Assembly (NCBI GenBank): GCA_030838265.1
Contig: JAUTXA010000063.1
Span: 1-32,066 of the forward strand
Length of the DNA: 32,066 nt
Reading direction: 5' to 3'
DNA from: Actinomycetota bacterium
Lineage (GTDB): Bacteria; Actinomycetota; Acidimicrobiia; Acidimicrobiales; BP-101
The notes under the pieces were generated by a model, which worked only from the letters and a program-made list of their open reading frames with translations, did no database searches and was not told the origin of the DNA. The first letter of the stretch is position 1. Each line of letters starts with the position of its first letter. The translations under genes were made by a program, and so were the position numbers. This document shows positions 10,279-17,513 of this stretch, piece by piece.

Positions 10279-10467
10279 TCAGGCGATCTTCTTGCCCCGG
10301 GTCCGCGGGACGCTCATGGGCTCGTGTTGGTAGCAGTACTTGCCGCTGTTGTACATCGACAGCTTGGTTTCGCAGCCCAGCTCCTTGCAGGTGCGCCCGG
10401 CCCCGAAGGACCTCGACGGGCGCTCGCTGCCGGCGAAGGGGGTGCCCTGTACGGCGCGCTCACTCAT
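10279..10467 (-). CDS. small Cys/His putative zinc-binding protein (62 aa)
   Basis: MSERAVQGTPFAG...RTCKELGCETKLSMYNSGKYCYQHEPMSVPRTRGKKIA; C-X4-C-X11-C-X2-H. Confidence 0.6.
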   Translation of the reverse strand: MSERAVQGTPFAGSERPSRSFGAGRTCKELGCETKLSMYNSGKYCYQHEPMSVPRTRGKKIA

Positions 10468-10495
10468 ATGCCTGCTAACGCCCCCGAATCCGGCG

Positions 10496-10777
10496 CTATT
10501 CCGGGAAGTCGAGGGGCCCGGAGGTACCACCGCGGGCCTCGAACCGGATGGATTCCGTGATGCGAATCCGGAGTGATTCGGGCACTTGCTCCTGGCACTT
10601 GCGGGCGATCACCATCCGCAGCTCGGCCTCGAAGTCGAACTTCTCGAGGCAGGGCGGGCAGGCCTCGAGGTGGGACTGGATGTGGGCCAGGCGGTCGGGC
10701 GTCAGCTCGCCGTCGAGGAAGTGGTAGAGCGTGTGGACTGCGTCGCTGCAATCGATGTCGTCGTGCTCACTCACCAC
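10496..10777 (-). CDS. rsrA: zinc-binding anti-sigma factor, RsrA-like (redox)
   Basis: [58 protein letters not shown]3-C-X2-C motif; directly downstream of an ECF sigma gene. Confidence 0.88.
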   Translation of the reverse strand: MVSEHDDIDCSDAVHTLYHFLDGELTPDRLAHIQSHLEACPPCLEKFDFEAELRMVIARKCQEQVPESLRIRITESIRFEARGGTSGPLDFPE

Positions 10778-11357
10778 TGTCTCCGACCTCTACCGCTCGG
10801 CTGACGAGCCCTCGCTCGACTCCGAACTCGTACAACGCCTTCTGGAGCGCTCTTCTTCCGCGATGGAGCCGCGACATCACGGTACCGATCGGAATGTCGA
10901 GGATGTCGGCGATCTCCTTGTACGAGAAGCCCTCGACGTCGGCCAGGAGAACGGCCATCCGGAACTGCTCAGGGAGAGACTCGATTGCCTCCTTCACCGC
11001 GCTGTCGGTGATGTGGTCGAGAACCTCCTCCTCGGCGCTGCGCCCGGCGGCGGCGGCCTCGAGCCCGCCCAGCCGGCGATAGAGGTAGAGGTCCTCGACG
11101 TCTTCGATCTCGGTCTGCTCGGGCCGGCGCTTCTTGGCTCGGTAGCTGTTGATGAAGGTGTTGGTCAGGATGCGGTAGAGCCAGGCCTTGAGGTTGGTGC
11201 CGGCCTGAAAGCCACCGAATGCCCGGTAGGCCTTGAGGTACGTCTCTTGCACGAGGTCTTCGGCGTCGGCCGGGTTGCGCGTCATCCGCAGCGCCGCGTT
11301 GTAGAGCGCCGGCATGAACTCCATGGCGAGGTCGGCAAAGGTCGCCTGATCGGCCAT
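10767..11357 (-). CDS. sigR: ECF RNA polymerase sigma factor, SigR/SigH-like
   Basis: [43 protein letters not shown]...[35 protein letters not shown]; paired with RsrA-like gene. Confidence 0.92.
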   Translation of the reverse strand: MADQATFADLAMEFMPALYNAALRMTRNPADAEDLVQETYLKAYRAFGGFQAGTNLKAWLYRILTNTFINSYRAKKRRPEQTEIEDVEDLYLYRRLGGLEAAAAGRSAEEEVLDHITDSAVKEAIESLPEQFRMAVLLADVEGFSYKEIADILDIPIGTVMSRLHRGRRALQKALYEFGVERGLVSRAVEVGDSGE

Positions 11358-11412
11358 GGGGCACCCTACGACTTGCGGGCGCCCGTCAATCAATCCTCAA
11401 GGGTGGCGCGCG

Positions 11413-11712
11413 TCACACCAGGCGGAGCAGCGCGGCGCTGGCCGCCGCTGTCGCCACGACCGCCAGAAACGGGGCCCCCAAACGATGGGCGACCATCGCC
11501 ACCGCCACGCCGGCCAATCTGGCGTCGATGGCCAGGCGATGGCCCTCGGTCAACGTGCTCAGAGCGGCGAGGGCAGCGAGCAGGGCCACCGGCAGCAGAT
11601 CGGCGATCCGCCGCATGTTCGGGTGATCGAGGACGCGGCTGGGCAGCGACACCCCGGCCAGCTTGAGCAGGTAGCAGCCGAGGCTGCCGGCGATCACTGC
11701 GGCCCAGATCAC
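11413..11712 (-). CDS. azlD: branched-chain amino acid transport subunit AzlD
   Basis: VIWAAVIAGSLGCYLLKLAGVSLPSRVL..IADLLPVALLAALAAL...RLAGVAVAMVAHRLGAPFLAVV; GTG start overlaps azlC stop. Confidence 0.85.
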   Translation of the reverse strand: MIWAAVIAGSLGCYLLKLAGVSLPSRVLDHPNMRRIADLLPVALLAALAALSTLTEGHRLAIDARLAGVAVAMVAHRLGAPFLAVVATAAASAALLRLV

Positions 11713-12443
11713 CGCCCCGCCACCCCCGCGACCACGGCCACGGCCGCGGCGGCCAGGACAGGAACGCCAGCCGGCGCGAACGGAGAGAGGGCGAGGGCGA
11801 CCGCGGCCGCGGTGAGGGCGATGGCCCACGGCTGTCGCCCCTTCATCCGGGGCGAGAGGAGGGCCAGAAAGGCCGCGGGCACGGCGGCGTCGAGCCCCAG
11901 CTGCTTCGGGTCGGTGAGATGGCGGGCGGCCACGGCACCCAGCAACGTCCCCAGGTTCCAGAGCACGAACACGCTGAGCCCGGTGGCGAAGAACCCGACC
12001 CGTCCGTCGCCGTCCTCGTCGCCCTCGTCGCCTTGGTCGCGCTCGGCGCCCCTGCCCGTCTGGGCCAGGGCCATCGCCGTCGACTCGTCGATGACGAGCT
12101 GAGCGACGACTGCCCGCTTCGGCCCGCGCAGCCCCAGCATCGGGGCCAGGCGCAGGCCGTAGAAGGCGTTGCGGGCTCCCAGCAGGACGGCACTGGCGGC
12201 GCCGGCAAGCGGGTTGCCCCCGCTGGCCACCACGCCGACCAAGGCGAACTGCGAGGCGCCCGAGAACATGAGCAGCGACAGGGCACAGGTCTGGGCCAAG
12301 TTCAGGTGGGACGCGATCGAGATGGCCCCGAACGACAAGCCGTAGGCCCCAGTGGCGACGCCCACGCCGATGCCGTCGCCCACGATCTTCCGGTGCCGGG
12401 CTTTCATCCCGGCGAAGTTAGGCGCGGCCCGGCGCGTGCTCAC
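11709..12443 (-). CDS. azlC: branched-chain amino acid exporter AzlC
   Basis: GAYGLSFGAISIASHLNLAQTCALSLLMFSGASQFALVG, GARNAFYGLRLAPMLG, VIDESTAMAL. Confidence 0.9.
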   Translation of the reverse strand: MSTRRAAPNFAGMKARHRKIVGDGIGVGVATGAYGLSFGAISIASHLNLAQTCALSLLMFSGASQFALVGVVASGGNPLAGAASAVLLGARNAFYGLRLAPMLGLRGPKRAVVAQLVIDESTAMALAQTGRGAERDQGDEGDEDGDGRVGFFATGLSVFVLWNLGTLLGAVAARHLTDPKQLGLDAAVPAAFLALLSPRMKGRQPWAIALTAAAVALALSPFAPAGVPVLAAAAVAVVAGVAGR

Positions 12444-12482
12444 CGGCTCTCTCTCACTGACGGGCAGCCATGATGGCGGGTT

Positions 12483-12710
12483 GTGATCACCGCCTTCGGC
12501 GTCGTCGCCCTCACGTTCATGATGGGCATGTACGCCCTCGAGGGGCGCGGGCGCCGCTACATCCTCCTCTTCGCCCTCGGCTGCGCCCTGTCGAGCGCCT
12601 ATGGGTTCGCCTCCGGCGCGTGGCCCTTCGGCTCGGTCGAGGCGGTGTGGTGCGTGATCGCCCTGCGTCGCTACCGGCTGTCACCCGATGACACCTCGCA
12701 CGTAGGGTGA
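12483..12710 (+). CDS. small membrane protein of unknown function (75 aa)
   Basis: VITAFGVVALTFMMGMYALEGRGRRYILLFALGCALSSAYGFASGAWPFGSVEAVWCVIALRRYRL; hydrophobic segments, plausible GTG start. Confidence 0.6.
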   Translation: MITAFGVVALTFMMGMYALEGRGRRYILLFALGCALSSAYGFASGAWPFGSVEAVWCVIALRRYRLSPDDTSHVG

Positions 12711-12745
12711 CGATTCGTTCTCATCTGCTCGACTTGGGGGTTGGC

Positions 12746-13195
12746 ATGGCCTACGACGTCAGCATCGAGACGGCGGTCGAGTACCCGACCGCGGTGGCGC
12801 GGGCCGAGTCCGACATGGCGGGCCTGCCCACCACGATCATCACGCTCCTCGACCAGGTCTACGCCGGGCTCGAGGCAACGGGGGCTCGCCAGCAGGGTCA
12901 GAACATCGTCCTCTATGTCTACGGCGGTGACACGTTCGCGGTCGAGGCGGGGGTGCAGGTCGACGGGCCATTCGTCAGCGACGGACCGGTTGTGCCCTCC
13001 GTGCTGCCGGGCGGCCGGGTGGCACGGACGCGGCACGTCGGGCCCTACGGGGAGCTGCACCAGGCTCACGTCGCGGTGCAGCGCTGGTGTGAGCAGCAGG
13101 GTGAGACCCTGGCCGGTCCGAACTGGGAGATCTACGGCGACTGGAACGACGACGAGTCCAAGCTCGAGACCGAGGTCCTCTACCTCCTCGCCTGA
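12746..13195 (+). CDS. GyrI-like / AraC effector-binding-domain small protein
   Basis: MAYDVSIETAVEYPTAVARAE...GPFVSDGPVVPSVLPGGRVARTRHVGPYGELHQAHVAVQRWCEQQ...WEIYGDW resembles free-standing GyrI-like domains. Confidence 0.65.
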   Translation: MAYDVSIETAVEYPTAVARAESDMAGLPTTIITLLDQVYAGLEATGARQQGQNIVLYVYGGDTFAVEAGVQVDGPFVSDGPVVPSVLPGGRVARTRHVGPYGELHQAHVAVQRWCEQQGETLAGPNWEIYGDWNDDESKLETEVLYLLA

Positions 13196-13203
13196 TCCGG
13201 CGG

Positions 13204-13224
13204 TCTTTACGCCATCTTTACGCC
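13204..13224 (+). promoter_or_regulatory. candidate KdpE/OmpR-type operator: 11-bp-periodic direct repeat
   Basis: TCTTTACGCC (13204-13213), one spacer base, TCTTTACGCC (13215-13224), 54 bp upstream of the kimA-like GTG start. Confidence 0.5.
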
Positions 13225-13277
13225 GACCCCCGTCCCTCTTGACGGGTTCTTGATGGGTCGGAGAGTCAACTGACTGG

Positions 13278-15152
13278 GTGCTCACGATCCTGAAGCGGCT
13301 GCTCGTCGGCCGACCGCTCGCCACCGACGAGCAGGAGCATCAGCGCATCAGCAAGGTGATCGCCCTGGCGGTCTTCTCATCGGACGCGATCTCGTCGACG
13401 GCCTACGCCTCGGAGGAGATCCTGTTCGTCGTCGCCCTCGGCGCGTCGAGCCTGGCCCTCGGCCTGCACACCCTCGTCCCCATCGCCTGCGCCGTCGCCC
13501 TGCTGCTGGCCATTGTGGTCACGTCGTACCGCCAGACGATCTTCGCCTACCCGAGCGGCGGCGGGTCCTACGTCGTCAGCCGCGAGAACCTGGGCGAGTA
13601 CCCCTCGCTCATCGCAGGGGCGTCGCTGCTCGTCGACTACGTCCTCACCGTCGCGGTGTCGATCTCGGCCGGCGTGGCCGCCATCATCTCGATCCCGACC
13701 TTCCGCAGCGTGGCCGACCAGCGGGTGACGATCGGACTGGTGCTGATCGCCATCATCACCGTCGCCAACCTGCGCGGCATCAAAGAGGCGGGGCGACTCT
13801 TCGCCGTGCCGACCTACATCTACATCTCGGTGCTCACCCTCTTGGTCGGCCTGGGTCTGTTCCGCGTCTTCTTCGGCCACATCAGCCCCGTCCCCTTCAA
13901 CCCCAAGAACTTCGAGGGCGCCCGTCAGTTCGGCGGCTCACTGACCCTGTTCTTGATCCTCAAGGGCTTCTCATCGGGCGCCGTCGCCCTCACCGGCGTC
14001 GAGGCCATCTCGAACGGTGTCCCCGCCTTCCGCCGGCCGGAGTCGAAGAACGCAGGGGCCACCATGATCTGGATGGGGGTCATCCTGGGGACCCTGTTCT
14101 TCGGGGTCTCGGTGCTGGCCAGCCACCTCAAGCCCTACCCGAGCCACGCCGAGACCGTGTTCTCGCAGCTGGGCCGGGCTGTCTTTGGCAACGGGTTCCT
14201 CTACGTGGTGCTGCAGTTCGCGACCGCCGCCATCCTCACCCTGGCCGCCAACACGGCGTACGCCGACTTCCCCCGCCTCAGCTCGATCATCGCCCGTGAC
14301 GGCTACCTGCCCCGGCAGCTGGCCAACCGGGGCGACCGGCTGGTCTTCTCGAACGGCATCATCTTCCTCGCCGTCGCCGCCGGTGGGCTGCTCGTCGCCT
14401 TCGGCGGCCTGACCAACGCCCTGATCCCGCTCTACGCCGTGGGCGTCTTCACCTCGTTCACCCTCAGCCAGTGGGGGATGGTCCGCCACCACCGGCGCCA
14501 CCGCGGCAAGGGCTGGCAGCGCGGGGTGGCCATCAACTCGGTCGGTGCGGTGGCCACGGGCTTGGTGCTGCTCATCGTGGCCGGGACGAAGTTCAGCAGC
14601 GGCGCCTGGGTCCCGATCGTCATCGTCCCGCTGATCATCACCTTGTTCGTGTCGATCCGGCATCACTACCGCCGCCTCGAAGACTCGCTGGCCATCGAGC
14701 CCGAGGACGTCCGGCCCGTCCCCGACAACCACACCGTCGTGGTGCTCGTGGGCCGAGTGCACCGCGGTGTCGTCATGGCGTTGCAGTACGCCCGGTCGCT
14801 GCGGCCCAACCACCTGGTGGCTCTCTACGTCTCGGTCGACGAGGAGGAGCAGGCCCGCATCGTCGAGCAGTGGGAGCGGTTCAACTTCGACGTGGCGCTC
14901 GAGATCTACCACTCGCCTTACCGTGAGCTCACCGGCTCGGTCGAGAAGTACCTCGAGGACCTCGACGAACGGTGGCCGGGCGAGACAGTGACGGTCGTCA
15001 TCCCTGAGTTCGTGGCCGGACGACTGCTCTCGCCCACCCAGCTCCTGCACAACCAGAGCGCGGGCGCGCTGAAGCTGGCGCTGCTGTTCCGCACGAGGAC
15101 GGTCGTCACGTCGGTGCCCTATCACGTCGAGTCGAAGAAGCCCGGCCGCTGA
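13278..15152 (+). CDS. kimA: APC-superfamily transporter, KimA/YdaO-type (putative K+ importer), copy 1
   Basis: KRLLVGRPLATDEQEHQRISKVIALAVFSSDAISSTAYASEEILF, FAYPSGGGSYVVSRENLGEYPSLIAGASLLVDYVLTVAVSISAG, C-terminal USP-like domain ending LLHNQSAGALKLALLFRTRTVVTSVPYHV; matches recalled B. subtilis KimA layout. Confidence 0.82.
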   Translation: MLTILKRLLVGRPLATDEQEHQRISKVIALAVFSSDAISSTAYASEEILFVVALGASSLALGLHTLVPIACAVALLLAIVVTSYRQTIFAYPSGGGSYVVSRENLGEYPSLIAGASLLVDYVLTVAVSISAGVAAIISIPTFRSVADQRVTIGLVLIAIITVANLRGIKEAGRLFAVPTYIYISVLTLLVGLGLFRVFFGHISPVPFNPKNFEGARQFGGSLTLFLILKGFSSGAVALTGVEAISNGVPAFRRPESKNAGATMIWMGVILGTLFFGVSVLASHLKPYPSHAETVFSQLGRAVFGNGFLYVVLQFATAAILTLAANTAYADFPRLSSIIARDGYLPRQLANRGDRLVFSNGIIFLAVAAGGLLVAFGGLTNALIPLYAVGVFTSFTLSQWGMVRHHRRHRGKGWQRGVAINSVGAVATGLVLLIVAGTKFSSGAWVPIVIVPLIITLFVSIRHHYRRLEDSLAIEPEDVRPVPDNHTVVVLVGRVHRGVVMALQYARSLRPNHLVALYVSVDEEEQARIVEQWERFNFDVALEIYHSPYRELTGSVEKYLEDLDERWPGETVTVVIPEFVAGRLLSPTQLLHNQSAGALKLALLFRTRTVVTSVPYHVESKKPGR

Positions 15153-15592
15153 TGGAGACGCAGGGTGCCGACCAGCGTCACCATGCCGTGACCGACCGGG
15201 GGTTGGCGCTCATCCTCATCAGCCACGTCGACCGCCGGGTCCTCCCTGCCCTGTCGCTCGCGGCCCGGCTGCCGGAGTTCGACCTCAAGGCGGTGCACCT
15301 CTCGTTCGACCCCCTCGAGAGCCAACAGCTGGCGAGGGACTGGATGGAGCTCGGCTTCGCCTGGATCCCCCTGCACATCACCGAGCCGGGCGACGAGACC
15401 TTCGTCGACTCGGTGCGCAGCGTCGTCGAGGAGGAGTCGGAGGAGCGCAGCCGCGTCCTCGTCATCGTCCCCGAGCTCGATCTCGACCGGTGGTGGCAGA
15501 CCTTGCTGCACCGCAGCACCGGCCGCCGCATCGCTCGCAGCCTGCAGGCCCTCCACCGCGTCTCCACCATCGTCCTGCCCTACGCGCTCTAG
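15152..15592 (+). CDS. stand-alone homologue of the KimA cytosolic USP-like domain
   Basis: GLALILISHVDRRVLPALSLAARL...LKAVHLSFDPLESQQLARDWMELGFAWIPLHI...RVLVIVPELDLDRWWQTLLHRSTGRRIARSLQALHRVSTIVLPYAL aligns along its length with the KimA C-terminal domain; TGATG overlap with the upstream gene. Confidence 0.7.
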   Translation: METQGADQRHHAVTDRGLALILISHVDRRVLPALSLAARLPEFDLKAVHLSFDPLESQQLARDWMELGFAWIPLHITEPGDETFVDSVRSVVEEESEERSRVLVIVPELDLDRWWQTLLHRSTGRRIARSLQALHRVSTIVLPYAL

Positions 15593-15623
15593 GGCGCGCC
15601 GTTCCTCTTGACTCGACCTGAAG

Positions 15624-15696
15624 AGCCCGAGAGGAGAATCGAACTCCTGACCTACGCATTACGAGTGCGTTGCTCTGCCGTCTGAGCTACCCGGGC
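15624..15696 (-). tRNA. tRNA-Thr (anticodon CGT)
   Basis: Reverse strand GCCCGGGTAGCTCAGACGGCAGAGCAACGCACTCGTAATGCGTAGGTCAGGAGTTCGATTCTCCTCTCGGGCT folds as cloverleaf; loop CTCGTAA gives anticodon CGT; CCA not encoded. Confidence 0.92.
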
Positions 15697-15770
15697 GGGA
15701 GCGTTCAGTCTACGGGGTGGGACGACGCGGCTCGAAGGGCATTGCCGTCCACCCCCCCTCGGCACCCGGC

Positions 15771-15815
15771 TCTCTGTCGACTTCGCCGTACTCCGTACGG
15801 CGAAGTCGACAGAGA
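15771..15815. terminator. long perfect inverted repeat (21-bp arms, 3-nt loop), possible factor-independent terminator
   Basis: tctctgtcgacttcgccgtac-tcc-gtacggcgaagtcgacagaga; lies 17 bp past the holB stop and 75 bp upstream of the tRNA; no T-tract. Confidence 0.6.
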
Positions 15816-15831
15816 ACGGGGGTCAACTCGA

Positions 15832-16908
15832 TCAGGCTGAGCCGAGGCGCACGAGTAAGGCCTGCAACAGCAGGGTCTCGTTGGGGTTGCGGATGAGGGC
15901 CTCGCCGGCCGCGTCGGCGGACTTGATGGCGTCGGCGGCGGCGGCGATGCCCCCAGACGAGGCAGAGGGATCGGCGACCTGGTCGCGGTAGGCGCGGGCC
16001 AATGTCACCAGGCCGGAACGCAGCTCATCGGTGCGGGCCCGACGCTGCTCGCGCTTGTGGCGGGCGTCGAGCTCCTTGCGGCCCGCGGCCCGCTCCCCCA
16101 TGCGCTCGGCCATCTCGGCGACGGCCACGACCTCGGCGGCCTGGCGCGCCGCGAGGGGCTCGACCACGCCCTCGAGGCTGGCCAGGAGCTCATCGGCCAG
16201 CCGGGCCGCGACCGAGCCGCTGCCATCGAGCTGCGAGGGCACCGCAGCCCAGAGCCGTTGGCGGTCGGCGAAGCCGGGGTCGGACGCGAGCAGGCGGGCC
16301 CGGGCCAGGCTTCCGCCCGACGCCAAGGCCACCTCGTCGGCGGTCGTGGGCTCGACCCCCTCGCCGACCAACGCCGACGCCACCAACGCGGCCGACACCG
16401 GCCCGAACTCGATGGTGACGCAGCGGCTGGCGATGGTGACGAGCGGCGGCGGCACGTGGTCGGTCACCACCACGAAGATGGTCGACGGCGGCGGCTCCTC
16501 GATGGTCTTGAGCAGCGCCGGCGCGGCCTCGTCGACGAGGTGGAACTCGGGGAGGATGATGACCTTGCGGTCGCCCTCGACCGGGCTGAGCGACGCCTGG
16601 CGGGCCACCTCTCGCGCCTCGCCCACCGACAGGGCGGCGCCCACCCGCTCGGCCACGATCACGTCAGGATGCAGGCCGGCCACCGCCCTCCGGCACACGC
16701 CGCACGTCCCGCACCCGCCGTCGGGGCAGATGAGCGAGGCGGCGAAGGCCTGGGCGGCCCGCGACTTGCCCGAACCCCCCGGGCCGACCAGCAGGTAGGC
16801 GTGGACGGGCCGGCGGGCCGCGGCTCGCAGCTGGGCCACGGCCCGGTCTTGGCCGATCACGTCGGCGTAGAGGTCGGCTCCGGTGGTCGCGCTGGTCACG
16901 GTCGTCAT
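15832..16908 (-). CDS. holB: DNA polymerase III subunit delta'
   Basis: LYADVIGQDRAVAQLRAAARRPVHAYLLVGPGGSGKSRAAQAFAASLICPDGGCGTCGVCRRAVAGLHPDV...PALLKTIEEPP. Confidence 0.92.
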   Translation of the reverse strand: MTTVTSATTGADLYADVIGQDRAVAQLRAAARRPVHAYLLVGPGGSGKSRAAQAFAASLICPDGGCGTCGVCRRAVAGLHPDVIVAERVGAALSVGEAREVARQASLSPVEGDRKVIILPEFHLVDEAAPALLKTIEEPPPSTIFVVVTDHVPPPLVTIASRCVTIEFGPVSAALVASALVGEGVEPTTADEVALASGGSLARARLLASDPGFADRQRLWAAVPSQLDGSGSVAARLADELLASLEGVVEPLAARQAAEVVAVAEMAERMGERAAGRKELDARHKREQRRARTDELRSGLVTLARAYRDQVADPSASSGGIAAAADAIKSADAAGEALIRNPNETLLLQALLVRLGSA

Positions 16909-17513
16909 TCTGGCCCGAGGGCTGCGACAACCGTCGCCCACACCCGGGCCGCCACTTCGTCGGGGGTGCCCTCGCCGCTCACCACGAGGAAGCGGTCGGG
17001 CTCGGCGTCGGCCAGGGCCCGGAAGCCGGCGCCGACCCGGTCGTGGAACTCTCGTCCCTCGGCCTCGAGCCGGTCGGGGATGTCGCTGCGCCGCGTCGCG
17101 GCGGTCGCGGGCGAGACCTCGAGGTAGACGACGACGTCAGGCCAGAGGCCCTCGGTGGCCCACTCCGAGAGCTGGCGGATCTCGGCCAGGTCAAGGCCCC
17201 GCCCGTAGCCCTGGTAGGCGATCGACGAGTGCGAGTAACGGTCCGTGACCACGTCGCGACCGGCGGCCAGCGCGGGGCGGACGACCTCGGCCACGTGCTG
17301 AGCCCGAGCCGCGGCCATCAGCAGGGCCTCGGCCCGGGGGTCGAGGTGGGCGACGTCAGGGTCGAGCAGCACGGCGCGCACCCTCTCCCCCACCGCCGTC
17401 CCGCCCGGCTCGCGGGTGAGCAGCGCCCCCAATCGCGCGGCCAGCAGGCCGGCCTGCGTCGACTTGCCGCTTCCGTCGCCGCCCTCGAAGGCGATGAACC
17501 GGCCCGGCGTCAC
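16905..17513 (-). CDS. tmk: thymidylate kinase
   Basis: VTPGRFIAFEGGDGSGKSTQAGLLAARL...LTREPGGTAVGERVR...VVTDRYSHSSIAYQGYGRGL; GTG at 17513 overlaps the MFS stop. Confidence 0.95.
   Translation of the reverse strand: MTPGRFIAFEGGDGSGKSTQAGLLAARLGALLTREPGGTAVGERVRAVLLDPDVAHLDPRAEALLMAAARAQHVAEVVRPALAAGRDVVTDRYSHSSIAYQGYGRGLDLAEIRQLSEWATEGLWPDVVVYLEVSPATAATRRSDIPDRLEAEGREFHDRVGAGFRALADAEPDRFLVVSGEGTPDEVAARVWATVVAALGPE

Noticed and set aside
11358-11412. SigR-type autoregulatory promoter (GGAAT-N18-GTT) upstream of sigR
   Set aside because: Looked for it on the reverse strand; only a poor GGATT match without a convincing -10 was found.
13225-13277. sigma70-type promoter (TTGACG at 13239) before kimA copy 1
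   Set aside because: No acceptable -10 hexamer at 16-19 bp spacing; left as unresolved promoter.
13971-15125. 384-aa - strand ORF and similar antisense ORFs under kimA copies (also 27593-28873 +)
   Set aside because: Asp/Gly/His/Arg-rich composition and mirrored position in both paralogues show these are shadow frames of the same coding sequence.
15593-15830. Integrated mobile element at tRNA-Thr
   Set aside because: No integrase, no duplicated tRNA 3' end and no transposase; only the isolated hairpin remains unexplained.
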